Positions 1 to 11,688 of a DNA stretch of 64,000 nucleotides are shown one piece after another. The position numbers and the translations under genes were made by a program. Every line of letters starts with the position of its first letter. Position 1 is the stretch's first letter. This stretch comes from Clostridium algoriphilum (GTDB lineage: Bacteria; Bacillota; Clostridia; Clostridiales; Clostridiaceae). Under the pieces are notes generated by a model that was given only the letters and a program-made list of their open reading frames with translations, ran no database searches and had not been told where the DNA came from. Location of the stretch: NCBI RefSeq assembly GCF_020443705.1, contig NZ_JAIZZK010000019.1, positions 1 to 64,000 of the forward strand, in the 5' to 3' direction.

Positions 1-192
1 ATGAATAATCTGCGACAACTGTTAAGTTAATTCGCAAGCTCATTACATACTTTTTAGTCTTACGACTAAAATATTACTTTTACTAAAGTAATTAACTGGT
101 TAAAACAAAATATTATTTCGTCTCTTTACCTATTTCTCTGTTTAATTTTCAAAGACCAAAATACTTCTTGTCATCATATGATGACTTCTATT

Positions 193-221
193 ATTTTACT
201 GTTTAACTTTAACGTTGTCAA
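193..221 (-). promoter_or_regulatory. Strong sigma-A-type promoter pointing left
   Basis: On the minus strand TTGACA (221-216) is followed by a 17-base spacer and TAAAAT (198-193). The DNA upstream of the -35 box (222-270) is almost pure A/T, like an UP element. Transcription would run toward position 1 and out of the window. In many clostridia an rRNA operon lies downstream of gyrA, so this may be a stable-RNA promoter, but no rRNA is visible here. The rest of 1-461 holds only short hairpins (52-71, 73-92) and no convincing gene. Confidence 0.5.
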
Positions 222-461
222 TATATTTTTTTATTTATTTAAATTATTATTTAAAATAATAAAAAAAGTAACTCTTAAAATTAAACCTATGTTGTTACTC
301 ATTCGTAACGACAAGATGTATTGTATCAAATCTATAAGATACTGTATTCAGTATTATTCTATACCTCAATAGATTATACTGCTACAACTTTACCTATCTT
401 TATTTTTCACTGTTTTACTGCTTGAGATACACTAGGTTAGTTATATTTTAATATGAATTAA

Positions 462-502
462 AGAAAGTACTTATTTGAAGTTATTTCAAATAAGTACTTT
501 CT
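462..502 (-). terminator. Terminator hairpin after gyrA
   Basis: A perfect 18-bp inverted repeat (462-479 and 485-502) with a 5-base loop lies 25 bases past the gyrA stop codon. The flanks are AT-rich but the U-run on the minus strand is weak. Confidence 0.65.
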
Positions 503-526
503 AATTTTATCATTTACTTCATTAAA

Positions 527-3091
527 TTATTTATCATTAGGTTCCTCATGTGTTTCTGGTTCATGATCCTCTTTAACAGAAGTTTCCTTAGTTTCTTCTT
601 GAGCAGAATCTGCTTCAATTTGCAAAGGTTTCACTTCTTCTTGATTAGAATCTTCATCTGTGCTAATTACATCACTACAATTTATTTTAGCTATAGCAAC
701 TATGTTATCACCTTCACCATTCTTCATCAAAGTTACTCCCATAGTATTCCTACTTGTAGTTGATATTCCAGCTACGCTTAATCTTATAACAATACCATTA
801 CTGTTTATAAGTATCATTTCGTCTCCGTCTTTTACTATTCTAGCACCTACAAGTTTGCCTGTTTTCTCGGATACCTTATAGGTTATTACTCCTTTACCAC
901 CTCTATGTTGAAGTGAGTATTCTGAAACTAAGGTTCTTTTTCCAAAACCATTTTCACTTATAACTAGAAGTTCTTCCTCAGGTGTAACAATATTCATAGA
1001 CACTACAATATCTTCTTGCCTCAAGGTTAAGGACTTAACTCCAGTTGCAGTTCTTCCCATACCTCTTACATCTTTTTCACTAAATCTTATGGAATAACCG
1101 TTTCTTGTAACAAACAGCATCTCACTATCTCCATTAGTTATTGCAGCTCCAATTAGTTCATCATCTTCTCTTAAATTAATTGCATTTAAACCATTTTTTC
1201 TAATTGCTGAATATTTATCAAGTGATGTTTTTTTAACTAAACCATGTTTTGTTCCCATTACAAGATAATTATCTTCAGCGAACTCTTTAAGAGATATAAC
1301 AGCTTGAATCTTTTCATCACTAGCTAAAGGTATAATATTTATTAAGTTTGTTCCCTTAGCTGTTCTTCCACCTTCGGGAATTTCATATGCCTTTAACTTA
1401 AATGATTTTCCCTTGTTTGTGAAAAATAAAATATTATTATGGGTTGTAGTTATAAAAATATGTTCTACAAAATCATCTTCTTTTGTAGTAACACCTTGTA
1501 TCCCTCTACCCCCTCTTTTTTGTGCACTATAAGTATCAGCCGGTAGTCTCTTTATGTAACCTGCATGAGTTAGAGTAATTACGATATCTTGTTCTTGAAT
1601 TAAGTCTTCCTCATCTAAACTATATGGATTTTTTTCTATTGCTGATCTTCTAGTATCACCATATTTATTTCTAACTTCTATTAACTCATCCTTAATTATG
1701 TTTAATAATACTAATTCATCTGCTAAAATTCCTTTTAAATAATTTACTGTTTTAATTAATTCATTATACTCATCTTCAATTTTACCTCTCTCAAGACCTG
1801 TAAGTCTTCCAAGTCTCATCTCAACAATAGCAGTTGATTGTTTTTCAGATAAATTAAATGCATTTATTAAACTTTCTTTAGCTTCACTAATATTTTTAGA
1901 TGCTCTTATTAATCGAATTACTTCGTCAATGTGATCTAAAGCAATTTTCAAACCCTCTAAAATATGAGCTCTAGCCAATGCTTTATCAAGATCAAATTGA
2001 GTTCTTCTTCTTATTACATCCTTTTGATGTTCTAAATAATAAACTAGAACTTGTTTTAAATTTAAAGTTTGAGGTTGATTCTTTACAAGAGCTATCATTA
2101 TAACTCCAAAAGTATCTTGCATCCTAGTATGTTTAAATAACCTATTTAATACGATATTAGGATTTGCATCCCTTTTTAGTTCTATAACAATTCTCATACC
2201 TTCTCTATCTGATTCATCTCTTAAGTCCGATATTCCATCTATTTTCTTATCTTTTACTAAATCTGCAATACCTTCTATAAGTTTTGCTTTATTAACTTGA
2301 TAAGGTAATTCTGTTACTATTATTGCATTTCTACCTTTATTCTCTTCAATGTCTGTTTTAGCCCTTACGAGTATTCTTCCTCTGCCTGTTTCATAAGCAC
2401 TTTTTATTCCCGCTCTTCCTAGAATAATTCCACCTGTAGGAAAATCTGGCCCTTTTATTTTTGTCATTAAATCACTTATAGTAACTTCTGAGTCTTCAAT
2501 AACCATGAGCACTCCGTCTATAACTTCTATTAAATTATGTGGAGGTATATTGGTTGCCATGCCTACTGCAATTCCTGTTGATCCATTAACTAAAAGATTA
2601 GGGAATCTTGAAGGCAGCACTGATGGTTCTTTTTCTTCTCCATCAAAGTTAGGAATGAAATCTACTGTATCTTTATTAATATCGCGAAGCATCTGAGTTG
2701 TAATTTTACTCATCTTAGCTTCTGTATATCTCATTGCAGCTGCCCCATCACCATCTACAGAACCAAAATTTCCATGACCATCGACCAAAGTACATCTTTG
2801 GGAAAAGTCTTGAGCCATTCTAACTAATGCACCATATACCGCAGTATCACCATGTGGATGATACTTACCTAAAACATCTCCTACTATTCTGGCACACTTT
2901 CTATATCCCTTCTCCGGTGTTAACCCTAGTTCATGCATAGAAAATAATATTCTTCTATGAACAGGTTTAAGTCCATCTCGCACATCTGGAAGAGCACGAC
3001 TTACAATAACACTCATAGCGTAATCTATATAAGATTTTTTCATTTCGTATCTTATATCAATAGGTAAAATATTCCCCTGATTATTAATCAT
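527..3091 (-). CDS. gyrA: DNA gyrase subunit A
   Basis: GyrA of 854 residues, the breakage-reunion subunit of the A2B2 gyrase that introduces negative supercoils. The active-site tyrosine is Tyr122 in AAMRYTE. The C-terminal beta-pinwheel carries the GyrA box QKRGGRG near residue 523, needed for DNA wrapping. The last ~45 residues are a highly acidic, poorly conserved tail. The start is ATG preceded by GAGGTG. It follows gyrB after 143 bases. In the quinolone-resistance region, with E. coli numbering preserved, residue 83 is Thr (common in clostridia) and residue 87 is Gly where Asp is usual. Confidence 0.98.
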   Translation of the reverse strand: MINNQGNILPIDIRYEMKKSYIDYAMSVIVSRALPDVRDGLKPVHRRILFSMHELGLTPEKGYRKCARIVGDVLGKYHPHGDTAVYGALVRMAQDFSQRCTLVDGHGNFGSVDGDGAAAMRYTEAKMSKITTQMLRDINKDTVDFIPNFDGEEKEPSVLPSRFPNLLVNGSTGIAVGMATNIPPHNLIEVIDGVLMVIEDSEVTISDLMTKIKGPDFPTGGIILGRAGIKSAYETGRGRILVRAKTDIEENKGRNAIIVTELPYQVNKAKLIEGIADLVKDKKIDGISDLRDESDREGMRIVIELKRDANPNIVLNRLFKHTRMQDTFGVIMIALVKNQPQTLNLKQVLVYYLEHQKDVIRRRTQFDLDKALARAHILEGLKIALDHIDEVIRLIRASKNISEAKESLINAFNLSEKQSTAIVEMRLGRLTGLERGKIEDEYNELIKTVNYLKGILADELVLLNIIKDELIEVRNKYGDTRRSAIEKNPYSLDEEDLIQEQDIVITLTHAGYIKRLPADTYSAQKRGGRGIQGVTTKEDDFVEHIFITTTHNNILFFTNKGKSFKLKAYEIPEGGRTAKGTNLINIIPLASDEKIQAVISLKEFAEDNYLVMGTKHGLVKKTSLDKYSAIRKNGLNAINLREDDELIGAAITNGDSEMLFVTRNGYSIRFSEKDVRGMGRTATGVKSLTLRQEDIVVSMNIVTPEEELLVISENGFGKRTLVSEYSLQHRGGKGVITYKVSEKTGKLVGARIVKDGDEMILINSNGIVIRLSVAGISTTSRNTMGVTLMKNGEGDNIVAIAKINCSDVISTDEDSNQEEVKPLQIEADSAQEETKETSVKEDHEPETHEEPNDK

Positions 3092-3234
3092 GTTACACCT
3101 CTTTAAACAAAATATTTTAATGTCACTCTGAAAAAAATATCAACATATTCCAAGAATGACGGTAATTACTTTAATTGATTAACCTCAGTAATAGTTAACT
3201 AATCCACTAAAGTGAATTAGTCTACTTTAGTAAA

Positions 3235-5154
<1,920 letters not shown>

Positions 5155-5159
5155 TCACT

Positions 5160-5423
5160 TTAAAGCTCATAATATACAGTTTCTGTTCTCTTGCATAAAG
5201 TTGAAGATGATATTGGTGATAAAAAAATTTTACTTTTTTTATCTACCTCAGCTATTACAAAAGATTTAGCAATATTATTTGTTATCCGCTCTACAAAACC
5301 ATCTTCTTCAGCCATTCTTAAAAATTGGATAGTGTCCGAACTATACATAGTAGTATCTATATCAAATATACCTATAATATCTTTTATAGGCACTACTACA
5401 TTTTCTCCTAAATGTAAAAACAT
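5160..5423 (-). CDS. remB: Extracellular matrix regulator RemB (DUF370)
   Basis: An 87-residue DUF370 protein in the recF-gyrB gap, the position of remB (yaaB) in Bacillus. In B. subtilis RemB influences biofilm matrix gene expression; its role in clostridia is not established. The sequence opens with MFLHLGENVVVP, typical of the family, with DIIGIFD shortly after. GGAGG precedes the ATG. There are no membrane segments. Identity rests on family likeness and gene order. Confidence 0.85.
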   Translation of the reverse strand: MFLHLGENVVVPIKDIIGIFDIDTTMYSSDTIQFLRMAEEDGFVERITNNIAKSFVIAEVDKKSKIFLSPISSSTLCKRTETVYYEL

Positions 5424-5459
5424 ATAATATCCTCCTTTATAATCTTTTTTCGTTTGAAC

Positions 5460-6551
5460 TTATATAATTTCTTTTAATTTACCTGACATAACTTCAAATA
5501 TCTTACTTTCAGGATTTAAATATTTTCTTATATTATTAACACCAGTACATGTAATTAATGTTTGAACATCTTTTATTGAATTTAATATATATTCTTGCCT
5601 TTTTGTATCAAGTTCAGACAAAACATCATCAAGTAACAATACTGGGTACTCTCCAGTTAGTTCTTTTATTATTGCTAGTGCTCCAAACTTAATGGTTAAA
5701 ACAGAAGTTCTCTGCTGCCCTTGGGATCCAAATATTCTAGCATCTATACCATTAATTTCTATAGAAAAATCATCTCTATGTGGCCCTGTTGAAGTAGTTT
5801 TAGTTTCTATATCTCTTTTTCTATTTTTACATAGGAGCAAATAAAAGTTTTCTTGTATATTATCCAATTCTTTTATAGGGGTTAAATATTTTATATCTAT
5901 AATTTCACTTTTAGATGTTATATTGCTATGTATTACTTTTCCTAATTTATTCAATTTTTCTATGTAATTAATTCTATCTTTTATTATAATTGCGCCAAAT
6001 TCACTAAGTTGTTTGTCATATACATCTATAATATCAATATTAGTGTTCCATTGTTTTATAGCTAAGTTCCTCTCATTTAAAATTTTTTTATATTGAGATA
6101 AACTATAATAATAACGACTGTTTAATTTACATAATTCTATATCTAAAAATTTTCGTCTGTAAGATGGTGATTCTTTAACAATATTTAGATCTTCTGGAGA
6201 AAACATAATCACATTGAAGCTTCCTACTAGTTCGGACATCTTTTGAACTTTTATTGAATTTATATTAACGCCTTTTTTACCTTCTTTAAAAATTTTTATC
6301 TCTATTTTTTTATCTAACCTAGTTTTACATACATAAAGTTTTATGTATGCTTCTGTACCATTCCAATTTATTAATTCTTTATCTCTATTAGTTCTGTGAG
6401 ACTTAGCTAGACTACAATAATAAATTGCTTCCAAAACATTTGTTTTCCCTTGTGCATTATCTCCTACAAATACGTTAGTGCCTTTATTAAGTTGTATAAC
6501 TAACTCATTATAATTTCTAAAATTTCTAAGTTGTAAATATTTTATGTACAT
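5460..6551 (-). CDS. recF: DNA replication and repair protein RecF
   Basis: RecF of 363 residues, an SMC-like ATPase that helps load RecA at gaps through the RecFOR pathway. Walker A GDNAQGKT lies at 30-37, the ABC-type signature region in the middle, and Walker B with the adjacent LLLDDVLSELD at about 305-315. Normal family length. It lies between yaaA and remB in the conserved origin operon. A 12-bp inverted repeat (6563-6574 and 6598-6609) in the AT-rich leader just upstream may form a hairpin in the transcript. Confidence 0.97.
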   Translation of the reverse strand: MYIKYLQLRNFRNYNELVIQLNKGTNVFVGDNAQGKTNVLEAIYYCSLAKSHRTNRDKELINWNGTEAYIKLYVCKTRLDKKIEIKIFKEGKKGVNINSIKVQKMSELVGSFNVIMFSPEDLNIVKESPSYRRKFLDIELCKLNSRYYYSLSQYKKILNERNLAIKQWNTNIDIIDVYDKQLSEFGAIIIKDRINYIEKLNKLGKVIHSNITSKSEIIDIKYLTPIKELDNIQENFYLLLCKNRKRDIETKTTSTGPHRDDFSIEINGIDARIFGSQGQQRTSVLTIKFGALAIIKELTGEYPVLLLDDVLSELDTKRQEYILNSIKDVQTLITCTGVNNIRKYLNPESKIFEVMSGKLKEII

Positions 6552-6648
6552 ACAATCACCTATTATGATTATAACATATATATATATTTATATTATTTTA
6601 TAATCATAAATATATATATATAATTTTTTTTAATATTGACATAAATTG

Positions 6649-6681
6649 TGCACCGGAGATTTTTTAAAATTTTCCGGTGCA
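6649..6681 (-). terminator. Hairpin between yaaA and recF
   Basis: A 9-bp GC-rich inverted repeat (TGCACCGGA at 6649-6657 and TCCGGTGCA at 6673-6681) lies 10 bases past the yaaA stop. There is no clear U-run on the minus strand, so it may be a partial terminator or an mRNA stability element. Confidence 0.45.
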
Positions 6682-6691
6682 TTAATATATT

Positions 6692-6898
6692 TTATACTAT
6701 TTTATAAGTTTCGCCATTAAATTCAATTATATCACCTTTAACTAATTTTTTACCTCTTTGGGTTTCTACTTCACCATTAAGCTTTATTTCCTCATTTTTA
6801 ATATAAAATTTTGCTTCTGAACCTAAACTTGCTATTCCAGCCCACTTTAGAAAAGCATCCAATTTTATTATTCCTGTATCTACTTGTATTTCATTCAT
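6692..6898 (-). CDS. yaaA: S4 domain-containing protein YaaA
   Basis: A 68-residue S4-type RNA-binding protein located between dnaN and recF, the place of yaaA (rlbA) in Firmicutes. The core KLDAFLKWAGIASLGSEAKF followed by LNGEVETQRGKKL is the S4 fold. It probably binds structured RNA or the ribosome; the exact target is not settled. An AAGGTGG site precedes the ATG and dnaN ends 45 bases upstream. Confidence 0.9.
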   Translation of the reverse strand: MNEIQVDTGIIKLDAFLKWAGIASLGSEAKFYIKNEEIKLNGEVETQRGKKLVKGDIIEFNGETYKIV

Positions 6899-6943
6899 TT
6901 TAAAACCACCTTTTTTTAATATTATAATATATATTATTTTTAA

Positions 6944-8050
6944 TTAGTTAGTCGTCCTTATTCTTACTGGTAATACCATATATGTGCAGTTATTTTTTTC
7001 TTTATTTCTTACTACGCAAGGATTAACCCCACTTGAAAACTCCATGATGATTTCTTCTTCTTCCATTATTTTAAGAAGTTCTATTAGGTATTTTGAGTTA
7101 AATGCAATTTGAAGAGGCTCACCTTGCAAAATTATATTTATTTCCTCTCTAGCCTTTCCCAATTGAGAATTAGAGGTAATAACCATATTGTCTTCCTCTA
7201 TGTTAAATTTAACTAAGTTAGTATTTCCCTCTTTGGCCATGAGAGATGCTCTTTCTATACAATTCAATAATTCAGATCTTTTAGCTGTTATTTTTAAATT
7301 ATATTCTTCTGGTATTATTGAGCTATATTTTATGAATTCTCCTTCTAGTAATCTTGATATAACCTTTGTTTTTCCAAGATTAAATAAAATATGATTCGCT
7401 GTGAATGTTATATTAACTGGTTCATCAGTTTCTTCTAATATTTTTGAAACCTCACTTAATGTTTTACCAGGAATTACAGCATTTATACTATTGTCGTTAT
7501 CTACGTCTTCACTTCTAAATGCAACTCTATAGCCATCCAGTGCTACAAGATTAAGTTTTTTATCTTTTATTTCAAATAAGACCCCTGTAAGAATTGGTCT
7601 AGTCTCATCTTGAGCAACAGCAAATATTGTACCTTTCATCATACTTTTTAATACTCTTTGAGAAACAGAAAAAATCATATTTTCTATTATATTAGGTAAA
7701 TTAGGATAGTCATCACTATTCATATGTATTATAGTAGCATATGATTTTTGACAAACTATTTTAATAGAGTTTTTTTCTTCAGAAGTTATTTCAACTGCAC
7801 TATTGGGTAATTTTCTTATAATTTCACCAAACAACTTAGAGTCCAGTACTACACTTCCGTCTTCCATAACGTCTGCATTAATCTTAGCCTCAATACTTAA
7901 ATCAATATCAGATCCTATAAGAGTAACCTCACTATCTTTTGCAACTATTAAAATACCTTGTAATACGGGCATTGTTGATTTTCCAGTAATAGCTTTTTGT
8001 ACATTTGAAATTGCTTCTTGTAATATACTTTTTTCACATATAAACTTCAT
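6944..8050 (-). CDS. dnaN: DNA polymerase III beta subunit (sliding clamp)
   Basis: DnaN of 368 residues, the dimeric ring clamp that tethers the replicative polymerase and recruits many DNA-processing proteins. It spans the three repeated clamp domains and ends in the typical MVLPVRIR stretch that helps form the client-binding pocket. AGGAGG precedes the ATG by 8 bases, and a perfect DnaA box (8066-8074) lies just upstream of that ribosome site, so DnaA occupancy could affect dnaN expression. Confidence 0.97.
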   Translation of the reverse strand: MKFICEKSILQEAISNVQKAITGKSTMPVLQGILIVAKDSEVTLIGSDIDLSIEAKINADVMEDGSVVLDSKLFGEIIRKLPNSAVEITSEEKNSIKIVCQKSYATIIHMNSDDYPNLPNIIENMIFSVSQRVLKSMMKGTIFAVAQDETRPILTGVLFEIKDKKLNLVALDGYRVAFRSEDVDNDNSINAVIPGKTLSEVSKILEETDEPVNITFTANHILFNLGKTKVISRLLEGEFIKYSSIIPEEYNLKITAKRSELLNCIERASLMAKEGNTNLVKFNIEEDNMVITSNSQLGKAREEINIILQGEPLQIAFNSKYLIELLKIMEEEEIIMEFSSGVNPCVVRNKEKNNCTYMVLPVRIRTTN

Positions 8051-8065
8051 AAAAAAAAGACCTCC

Positions 8066-8274
8066 TTATCCACATGGGAAATTGATTAAAGATAGGTAAG
8101 ATAATAATTAAAACTAGTAGTAATAGTAGTAGGGGCTGTTGATATGTTAAAAACCTATCTTAGCCTTTAGGATTCAGTGATACTCAGTAAAAGTAATTGT
8201 GGATAAGTATGCAAAAAAAAATCATAGTTATCCACAATACTAACAGTTAGATTTTATGTATTATTTTATGCACA
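8066..8274. other. oriC: oriC, part between dnaA and dnaN
   Basis: The gap holds perfect DnaA boxes TTATCCACA at 8066-8074 (+), 8198-8206 (-) and 8228-8236 (+), and a one-mismatch box TTATGCACA at 8266-8274 (+). The adjacent DNA is AT-rich (8275-8300). In B. subtilis the matching interval (incC) is where the duplex opens. Assignment rests on the box cluster, position and the switch of gene orientation around it. Confidence 0.9.
8115..8145 (-). other. DnaA-trio unwinding element
   Basis: Read on the minus strand, a DnaA-like box ATATCAACA (8145-8137, two mismatches) is followed by GCCC (8136-8133) and six trinucleotides CTA CTA CTA TTA CTA CTA (8132-8115). The opposite strand reads 3'-GAT repeats, the DnaA-trio motif on which DnaA assembles on single-stranded DNA. 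The order box, GC block, trios matches the basal unwinding system known in B. subtilis. Confidence 0.75.
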
Positions 8275-8320
8275 GGATTATATATATATAGTATCAACAC
8301 TTGTTAGTAACAGTATTGTT

Positions 8321-9673
8321 TTACTTTTGACTTATTTTCTTAGTTAGTTCAGCTACGTTATCTTGTAAATTTTCATCTACTTTAAGACCATTAGATATTT
8401 TCTCACATGCATGAATTACAGTTGTATGATCTCGACCTCCAAACTCCTCACCAATTTTTGGAAGAGACATGTCTGTAAGTTTTCTGCACAAATACATTGC
8501 TATTTGTCTTGGGAATGTTATGTTTCTAGTTCGTCTTGAAGATTTAAAATCCTCAACTTTTAAATTAAAATAGCTAGAAACTATATCTTGTATTAATTCA
8601 ATAGTAACTTGTTTCGAATTTCTACTAGATATAATATCTTTTAGTGCTTCAGATGCTAAGTCTATGCCAATTTCTTTATTGGTAAGCGAAGAAAAAGCAA
8701 CAATTCTAATAAGAGCACCTTCTAGTTCTCTAATGTTTGATTTAATTTTAGTAGCGATATACACCATTACTTCATTTGGAATGTTTAAGTTTTCTACATC
8801 TGCTTTTTTCTTTAAAATAGCTATTCTAGTTTCAAAATCAGGCGGTTGTATATCAGCTATAAGACCCCATTCGAATCTAGAGCGCAATCTATCTTCTAGA
8901 GTAGGTATCTCTTTAGGAGGTCTATCACTAGATAAAATAATTTGTTTATTGGCTTCATGTAGATCATTGAATGTATGAAAGAATTCTTCTTGCGTGCGTT
9001 CTTTACCAGCAATAAATTGAATATCATCGATCAAAAGCACATCTACATTTCTGTACTTGTTTCTAAATTCTACATTTTTATCATCCTTAATAGAATTGAT
9101 AAGTTCGTTTGTAAATTTTTCAGAAGATACATAAACAACTTTAGATTTTGGGTTATTTGCCAATATATAATGACCAATGGCATGCATTAAATGTGTTTTA
9201 CCAAGACCAACTCCACCATAAATGAATAGTGGATTATAGGCTTTCGCAGGGGATTCGGCTACAGCAAGTGATGCAGCATGGGCGAACCTATTACTATTAC
9301 CAATGACAAAAGAATTAAAAGTATACTTTGGATTTAGTGTTGCAGACATTTCGTCATTAACTATTAGGTTATGTCTTTCTGATTCTCGTTTAGCTTTAGG
9401 TGTTTCAATTTCAGCTACTTCTTCAGATAATATAAAGAATTCTATTTTATATGTTTTAGAAGTAAGTAATTTAACAGCATTCATTATTAAATCCTTATAT
9501 CTATTTTCAAGAATATCTTTGGTAAAATTATTAGGAACACCTAATTTAAATGTATTATTATCTAAGGCCATAGGTTCTATACTTTTAATCCAAGTATTAA
9601 AACTAACTTCTGTCAGTTCGCCTTTTATTATATTTAAGGTTTTTTCCCAGATATCTTTAATTTGGGTGCTCAT
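8321..9673 (-). CDS. dnaA: Chromosomal replication initiator DnaA
   Basis: DnaA of 450 residues, the AAA+ initiator that binds oriC and opens the duplex. Domain I spans about 1-80, a short linker follows, and the AAA+ domain has Walker A GGVGLGKT at 153-160 and Walker [12 protein letters not shown] near 215. The C-terminal helix-turn-helix carries the DnaA signature [11 protein letters not shown] from 412. A strong GGAGGGTAG site precedes the ATG. DnaA boxes on both sides imply autoregulation. Confidence 0.98.
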   Translation of the reverse strand: MSTQIKDIWEKTLNIIKGELTEVSFNTWIKSIEPMALDNNTFKLGVPNNFTKDILENRYKDLIMNAVKLLTSKTYKIEFFILSEEVAEIETPKAKRESERHNLIVNDEMSATLNPKYTFNSFVIGNSNRFAHAASLAVAESPAKAYNPLFIYGGVGLGKTHLMHAIGHYILANNPKSKVVYVSSEKFTNELINSIKDDKNVEFRNKYRNVDVLLIDDIQFIAGKERTQEEFFHTFNDLHEANKQIILSSDRPPKEIPTLEDRLRSRFEWGLIADIQPPDFETRIAILKKKADVENLNIPNEVMVYIATKIKSNIRELEGALIRIVAFSSLTNKEIGIDLASEALKDIISSRNSKQVTIELIQDIVSSYFNLKVEDFKSSRRTRNITFPRQIAMYLCRKLTDMSLPKIGEEFGGRDHTTVIHACEKISNGLKVDENLQDNVAELTKKISQK

Positions 9674-9766
9674 TTCCTACCCTCCAGTTCAAATAAAAAA
9701 AATTTTTATGTAAAAACAAACAATGTATTAACAAAGTTATAAACAATAAATTAATATATTGTAGGT

Positions 9767-10057
9767 TGTTGATAAATAGCAATAAAAATATGCACATGTT
9801 AATAACTATGTTTATATCTTTAAGGTGACTTAAAGTATTAACAATTTAGGTGAAAAAGTTATTAACATATTAAAAAAGGAATAAATCTGCTAATATAGTC
9901 AAAAATAGATAAGTAAAAAGAAGTTTAAGATAACATTGTAATAGTTATTCACAATTTTGTCCACAAGTTGTGAATAACTTTACTTATAATTAAGTTATTC
10001 ACAGTTCTTTCTTATATAATATCAAAAAATAACAAGGTGTTCAAGAAGTTATCCACA
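9767..10057. other. oriC: oriC, part between dnaA and rpmH
   Basis: DnaA boxes cluster here: TTATTCACA at 9945-9953 (+), TTGTCCACA at 9957-9965 (+), TTATTCACA at 9969-9977 (-) and 9995-10003 (+), and perfect TTATCCACA at 10049-10057 (+). Weaker boxes are TTATCAACA at 9767-9775 (-) and TTATTAACA at 9859-9867 (+). The 9674-10109 gap has no gene. This matches the incA/incB side of a bipartite Firmicute origin and lies in the dnaA promoter region. Confidence 0.88.
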
Positions 10058-10109
10058 AAAAAACATATAAATAAAAAAAACATCAACAATATTAATAAAA
10101 ATGCTTATC

Positions 10110-10138
10110 TTGACATTATGAGAGTGTCACTATATAAT
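10110..10138 (+). promoter_or_regulatory. Consensus promoter of rpmH operon
   Basis: TTGACA (10110-10115), 17-base spacer, TATAAT (10133-10138): a perfect sigma-A promoter. The -35 box is part of a TGACA...TGTCA inverted repeat (10111-10129). The leader to rpmH is about 70 bases. Confidence 0.85.
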
Positions 10139-10216
10139 CTAATAGTAAAACCATACGTATGCAATTGCATAATGGTTGCTATAATGTATGAGTTAAAAGA
10201 AGGGGGTGTAGTAGAT

Positions 10217-10351
10217 ATGTTCATGACTTACCAACCTAAAAAAAGACAAAGAAAAAAAGAACACGGATTTAGAAAGAGAATGAAAACCGCTTCTGGCAGA
10301 AATATTCTTCAGAAAAGAAGACAAAAAGGTAGAAAAAGATTGACAGCATAA
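10217..10351 (+). CDS. rpmH: 50S ribosomal protein L34
   Basis: L34, 44 residues, very basic, beginning [20 protein letters not shown], the family signature. The start ATG at 10217 is chosen because it gives the conserved N-terminus and is preceded by GGGGGTG; the open frame extends upstream to 10037 but that part crosses the promoter and the DnaA boxes. First gene of the right arm, ahead of rnpA. Confidence 0.96.
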   Translation: MFMTYQPKKRQRKKEHGFRKRMKTASGRNILQKRRQKGRKRLTA

Positions 10352-10373
10352 AGGCCGCTAATGTGGCCTTTTT
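10351..10373 (+). terminator. Short hairpin with U-run after rpmH
   Basis: AAGGCC (10351-10356) pairs with GGCCTT (10365-10370), followed by TTT. A short stem; probably a partial terminator that lowers rnpA relative to rpmH. Confidence 0.5.
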
Positions 10374-10403
10374 CTGCAATTTGCGGAAAAGAGGGCGGCT
10401 AAT

Positions 10404-10775
10404 ATGAAGAGTGATGTGAAGAAATACAGAATTAGAAAGAATACTGAATTTAGAACAGTATATAGAAAAGGAAAATCTTTTTCTAACCTATTATTAGTAT
10501 TATACATTTATAGAAATGGTAAAGATATTAATAGATGTGGAATATCTGTAAGTAAAAAGGTAGGAAACAGTGTAATTAGAGGTCGAGTTAAAAGATTAAT
10601 AAGTGAAAGTTATAGGCTTAATACTGAAGGATTAAAGACAGGATACGATCTGGTTTTTATTGCAAGGAATCCTTCTAATACTAAAAATTACAAAGAAATA
10701 GAGAGTGCTTTAAAGAAATTGCTTAAGAAAGCTGGTTTAATTAATAATGAAAAAAATACTTATACTGGGTATTAA
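10404..10775 (+). CDS. rnpA: Ribonuclease P protein component
   Basis: RnpA of 123 residues, the protein subunit that assists the RNase P ribozyme in 5' maturation of tRNAs. The conserved basic motif is present as [13 protein letters not shown] near 60-72, after the strand [13 protein letters not shown]. The last ~29 bases overlap yidD in another frame, a common arrangement in Firmicutes. Confidence 0.95.
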   Translation: MKSDVKKYRIRKNTEFRTVYRKGKSFSNLLLVLYIYRNGKDINRCGISVSKKVGNSVIRGRVKRLISESYRLNTEGLKTGYDLVFIARNPSNTKNYKEIESALKKLLKKAGLINNEKNTYTGY

Positions 10776-10956
10776 TTGTTATAGAAATTATATATCACCT
10801 CTTAAGAGGCCTTGTTGTATTTTCTACCCCACATGTTCTCAGTATACTTTAGAGGCTATTGAAAAGTATGGAGCAATAAAAGGCTTAATTATGGGAATAA
10901 AGAGAATACTTAGATGTCATCCTTATAATAAGGGCGGCTTTGATCCAGTTAAATAA
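10747..10956 (+). CDS. yidD: Membrane protein insertion efficiency factor YidD
   Basis: A 69-residue YidD protein with the conserved core [20 protein letters not shown] and the ending [15 protein letters not shown]. YidD is an amphipathic, membrane-associated factor that assists YidC-dependent insertion; its mechanism is not well known. The gene overlaps the end of rnpA by 29 bases and is followed closely by yidC, so the three are translationally linked. Confidence 0.95.
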   Translation: MKKILILGINCYRNYISPLKRPCCIFYPTCSQYTLEAIEKYGAIKGLIMGIKRILRCHPYNKGGFDPVK

Positions 10957-10976
10957 ACATTTGGGAGGTTTTATAT

Positions 10977-11642
10977 TTGAAATTTACTTTTTTAACTGAT
11001 CCGCTTCAAAAGTTCTTTTTCTTTATACATGGCGGCATTCATACACTTATACCAAATAATGATTTATCATTTGGACTGACAATAATTATTTTCACTGTTA
11101 TAATAAGATTAATATTGTTACCATTGAGTATTAAACAACTTAAATCAACTGCTAAAATGGGTGCAATTCAACCAGAAATGAAGAAAGTTCAAGCAAAATA
11201 TAAAAGTGATCCCCAAAAGGCTCAGCAAGAAGTAATGAAACTTTATAAGGAAAATGGAGTAAATCCAATGGGTGGATGTTTACCAATGCTTATTCAAATG
11301 CCTATCTTATTTGCTTTATACGCTGTGTTTCAAAATTTAAATATGCAGGGTGCTGGTTTCTTATGGATGAAGGATTTAACAAAAGCAGATCCTATGTACA
11401 TATTACCAATTTTGTCTACTGTTACAACATATTTTTCATCAAAGCTTATGCAACCGCCGTCAGCGGATGGTTCTCAATCAAAACAAACTTCAACAATGTA
11501 TACTGGAATGGCTATCTTTATGGGTTTTATGAGTCTTAAATTTAAAGGTGCACTAGTGTTATATTGGGTAATAAATAATGTAGTACAAATAGTTCAAACT
11601 GTAGCTATAAATAAATTAGAATTAAAAAACAAAGAGAGTTAA
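10977..11642 (+). CDS. yidC: Membrane protein insertase YidC
   Basis: A 221-residue YidC/Oxa1/SpoIIIJ insertase of the short clostridial type. The conserved positively charged residue in the hydrophilic groove is Arg44 in FTVIIRLILLPLS. A cytoplasmic coiled hairpin (QPEMKKVQAKYKSDPQKAQQ region) follows and then further membrane helices. The start is TTG at 10977, chosen from the GGGAGG site at 10963-10968. No lipobox cysteine is visible. It inserts proteins alone or with SecYEG. Confidence 0.95.
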   Translation: MKFTFLTDPLQKFFFFIHGGIHTLIPNNDLSFGLTIIIFTVIIRLILLPLSIKQLKSTAKMGAIQPEMKKVQAKYKSDPQKAQQEVMKLYKENGVNPMGGCLPMLIQMPILFALYAVFQNLNMQGAGFLWMKDLTKADPMYILPILSTVTTYFSSKLMQPPSADGSQSKQTSTMYTGMAIFMGFMSLKFKGALVLYWVINNVVQIVQTVAINKLELKNKES

Positions 11643-11688
11643 CACAAGTGCCTAATTTTGATATATAGAAAGGCGGGTGTAGCACTAT

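Noticed and set aside
178-372. 64-residue plus-strand frame near the left edge
   Set aside because: Low-complexity Phe/Ile/Lys composition, no ribosome site, and it overlaps the leftward promoter and AT-rich flank.
10037-10216. Upstream extension of the rpmH reading frame
   Set aside because: It crosses a perfect promoter and a DnaA box; L34 begins at 10217 by family N-terminus and ribosome site.
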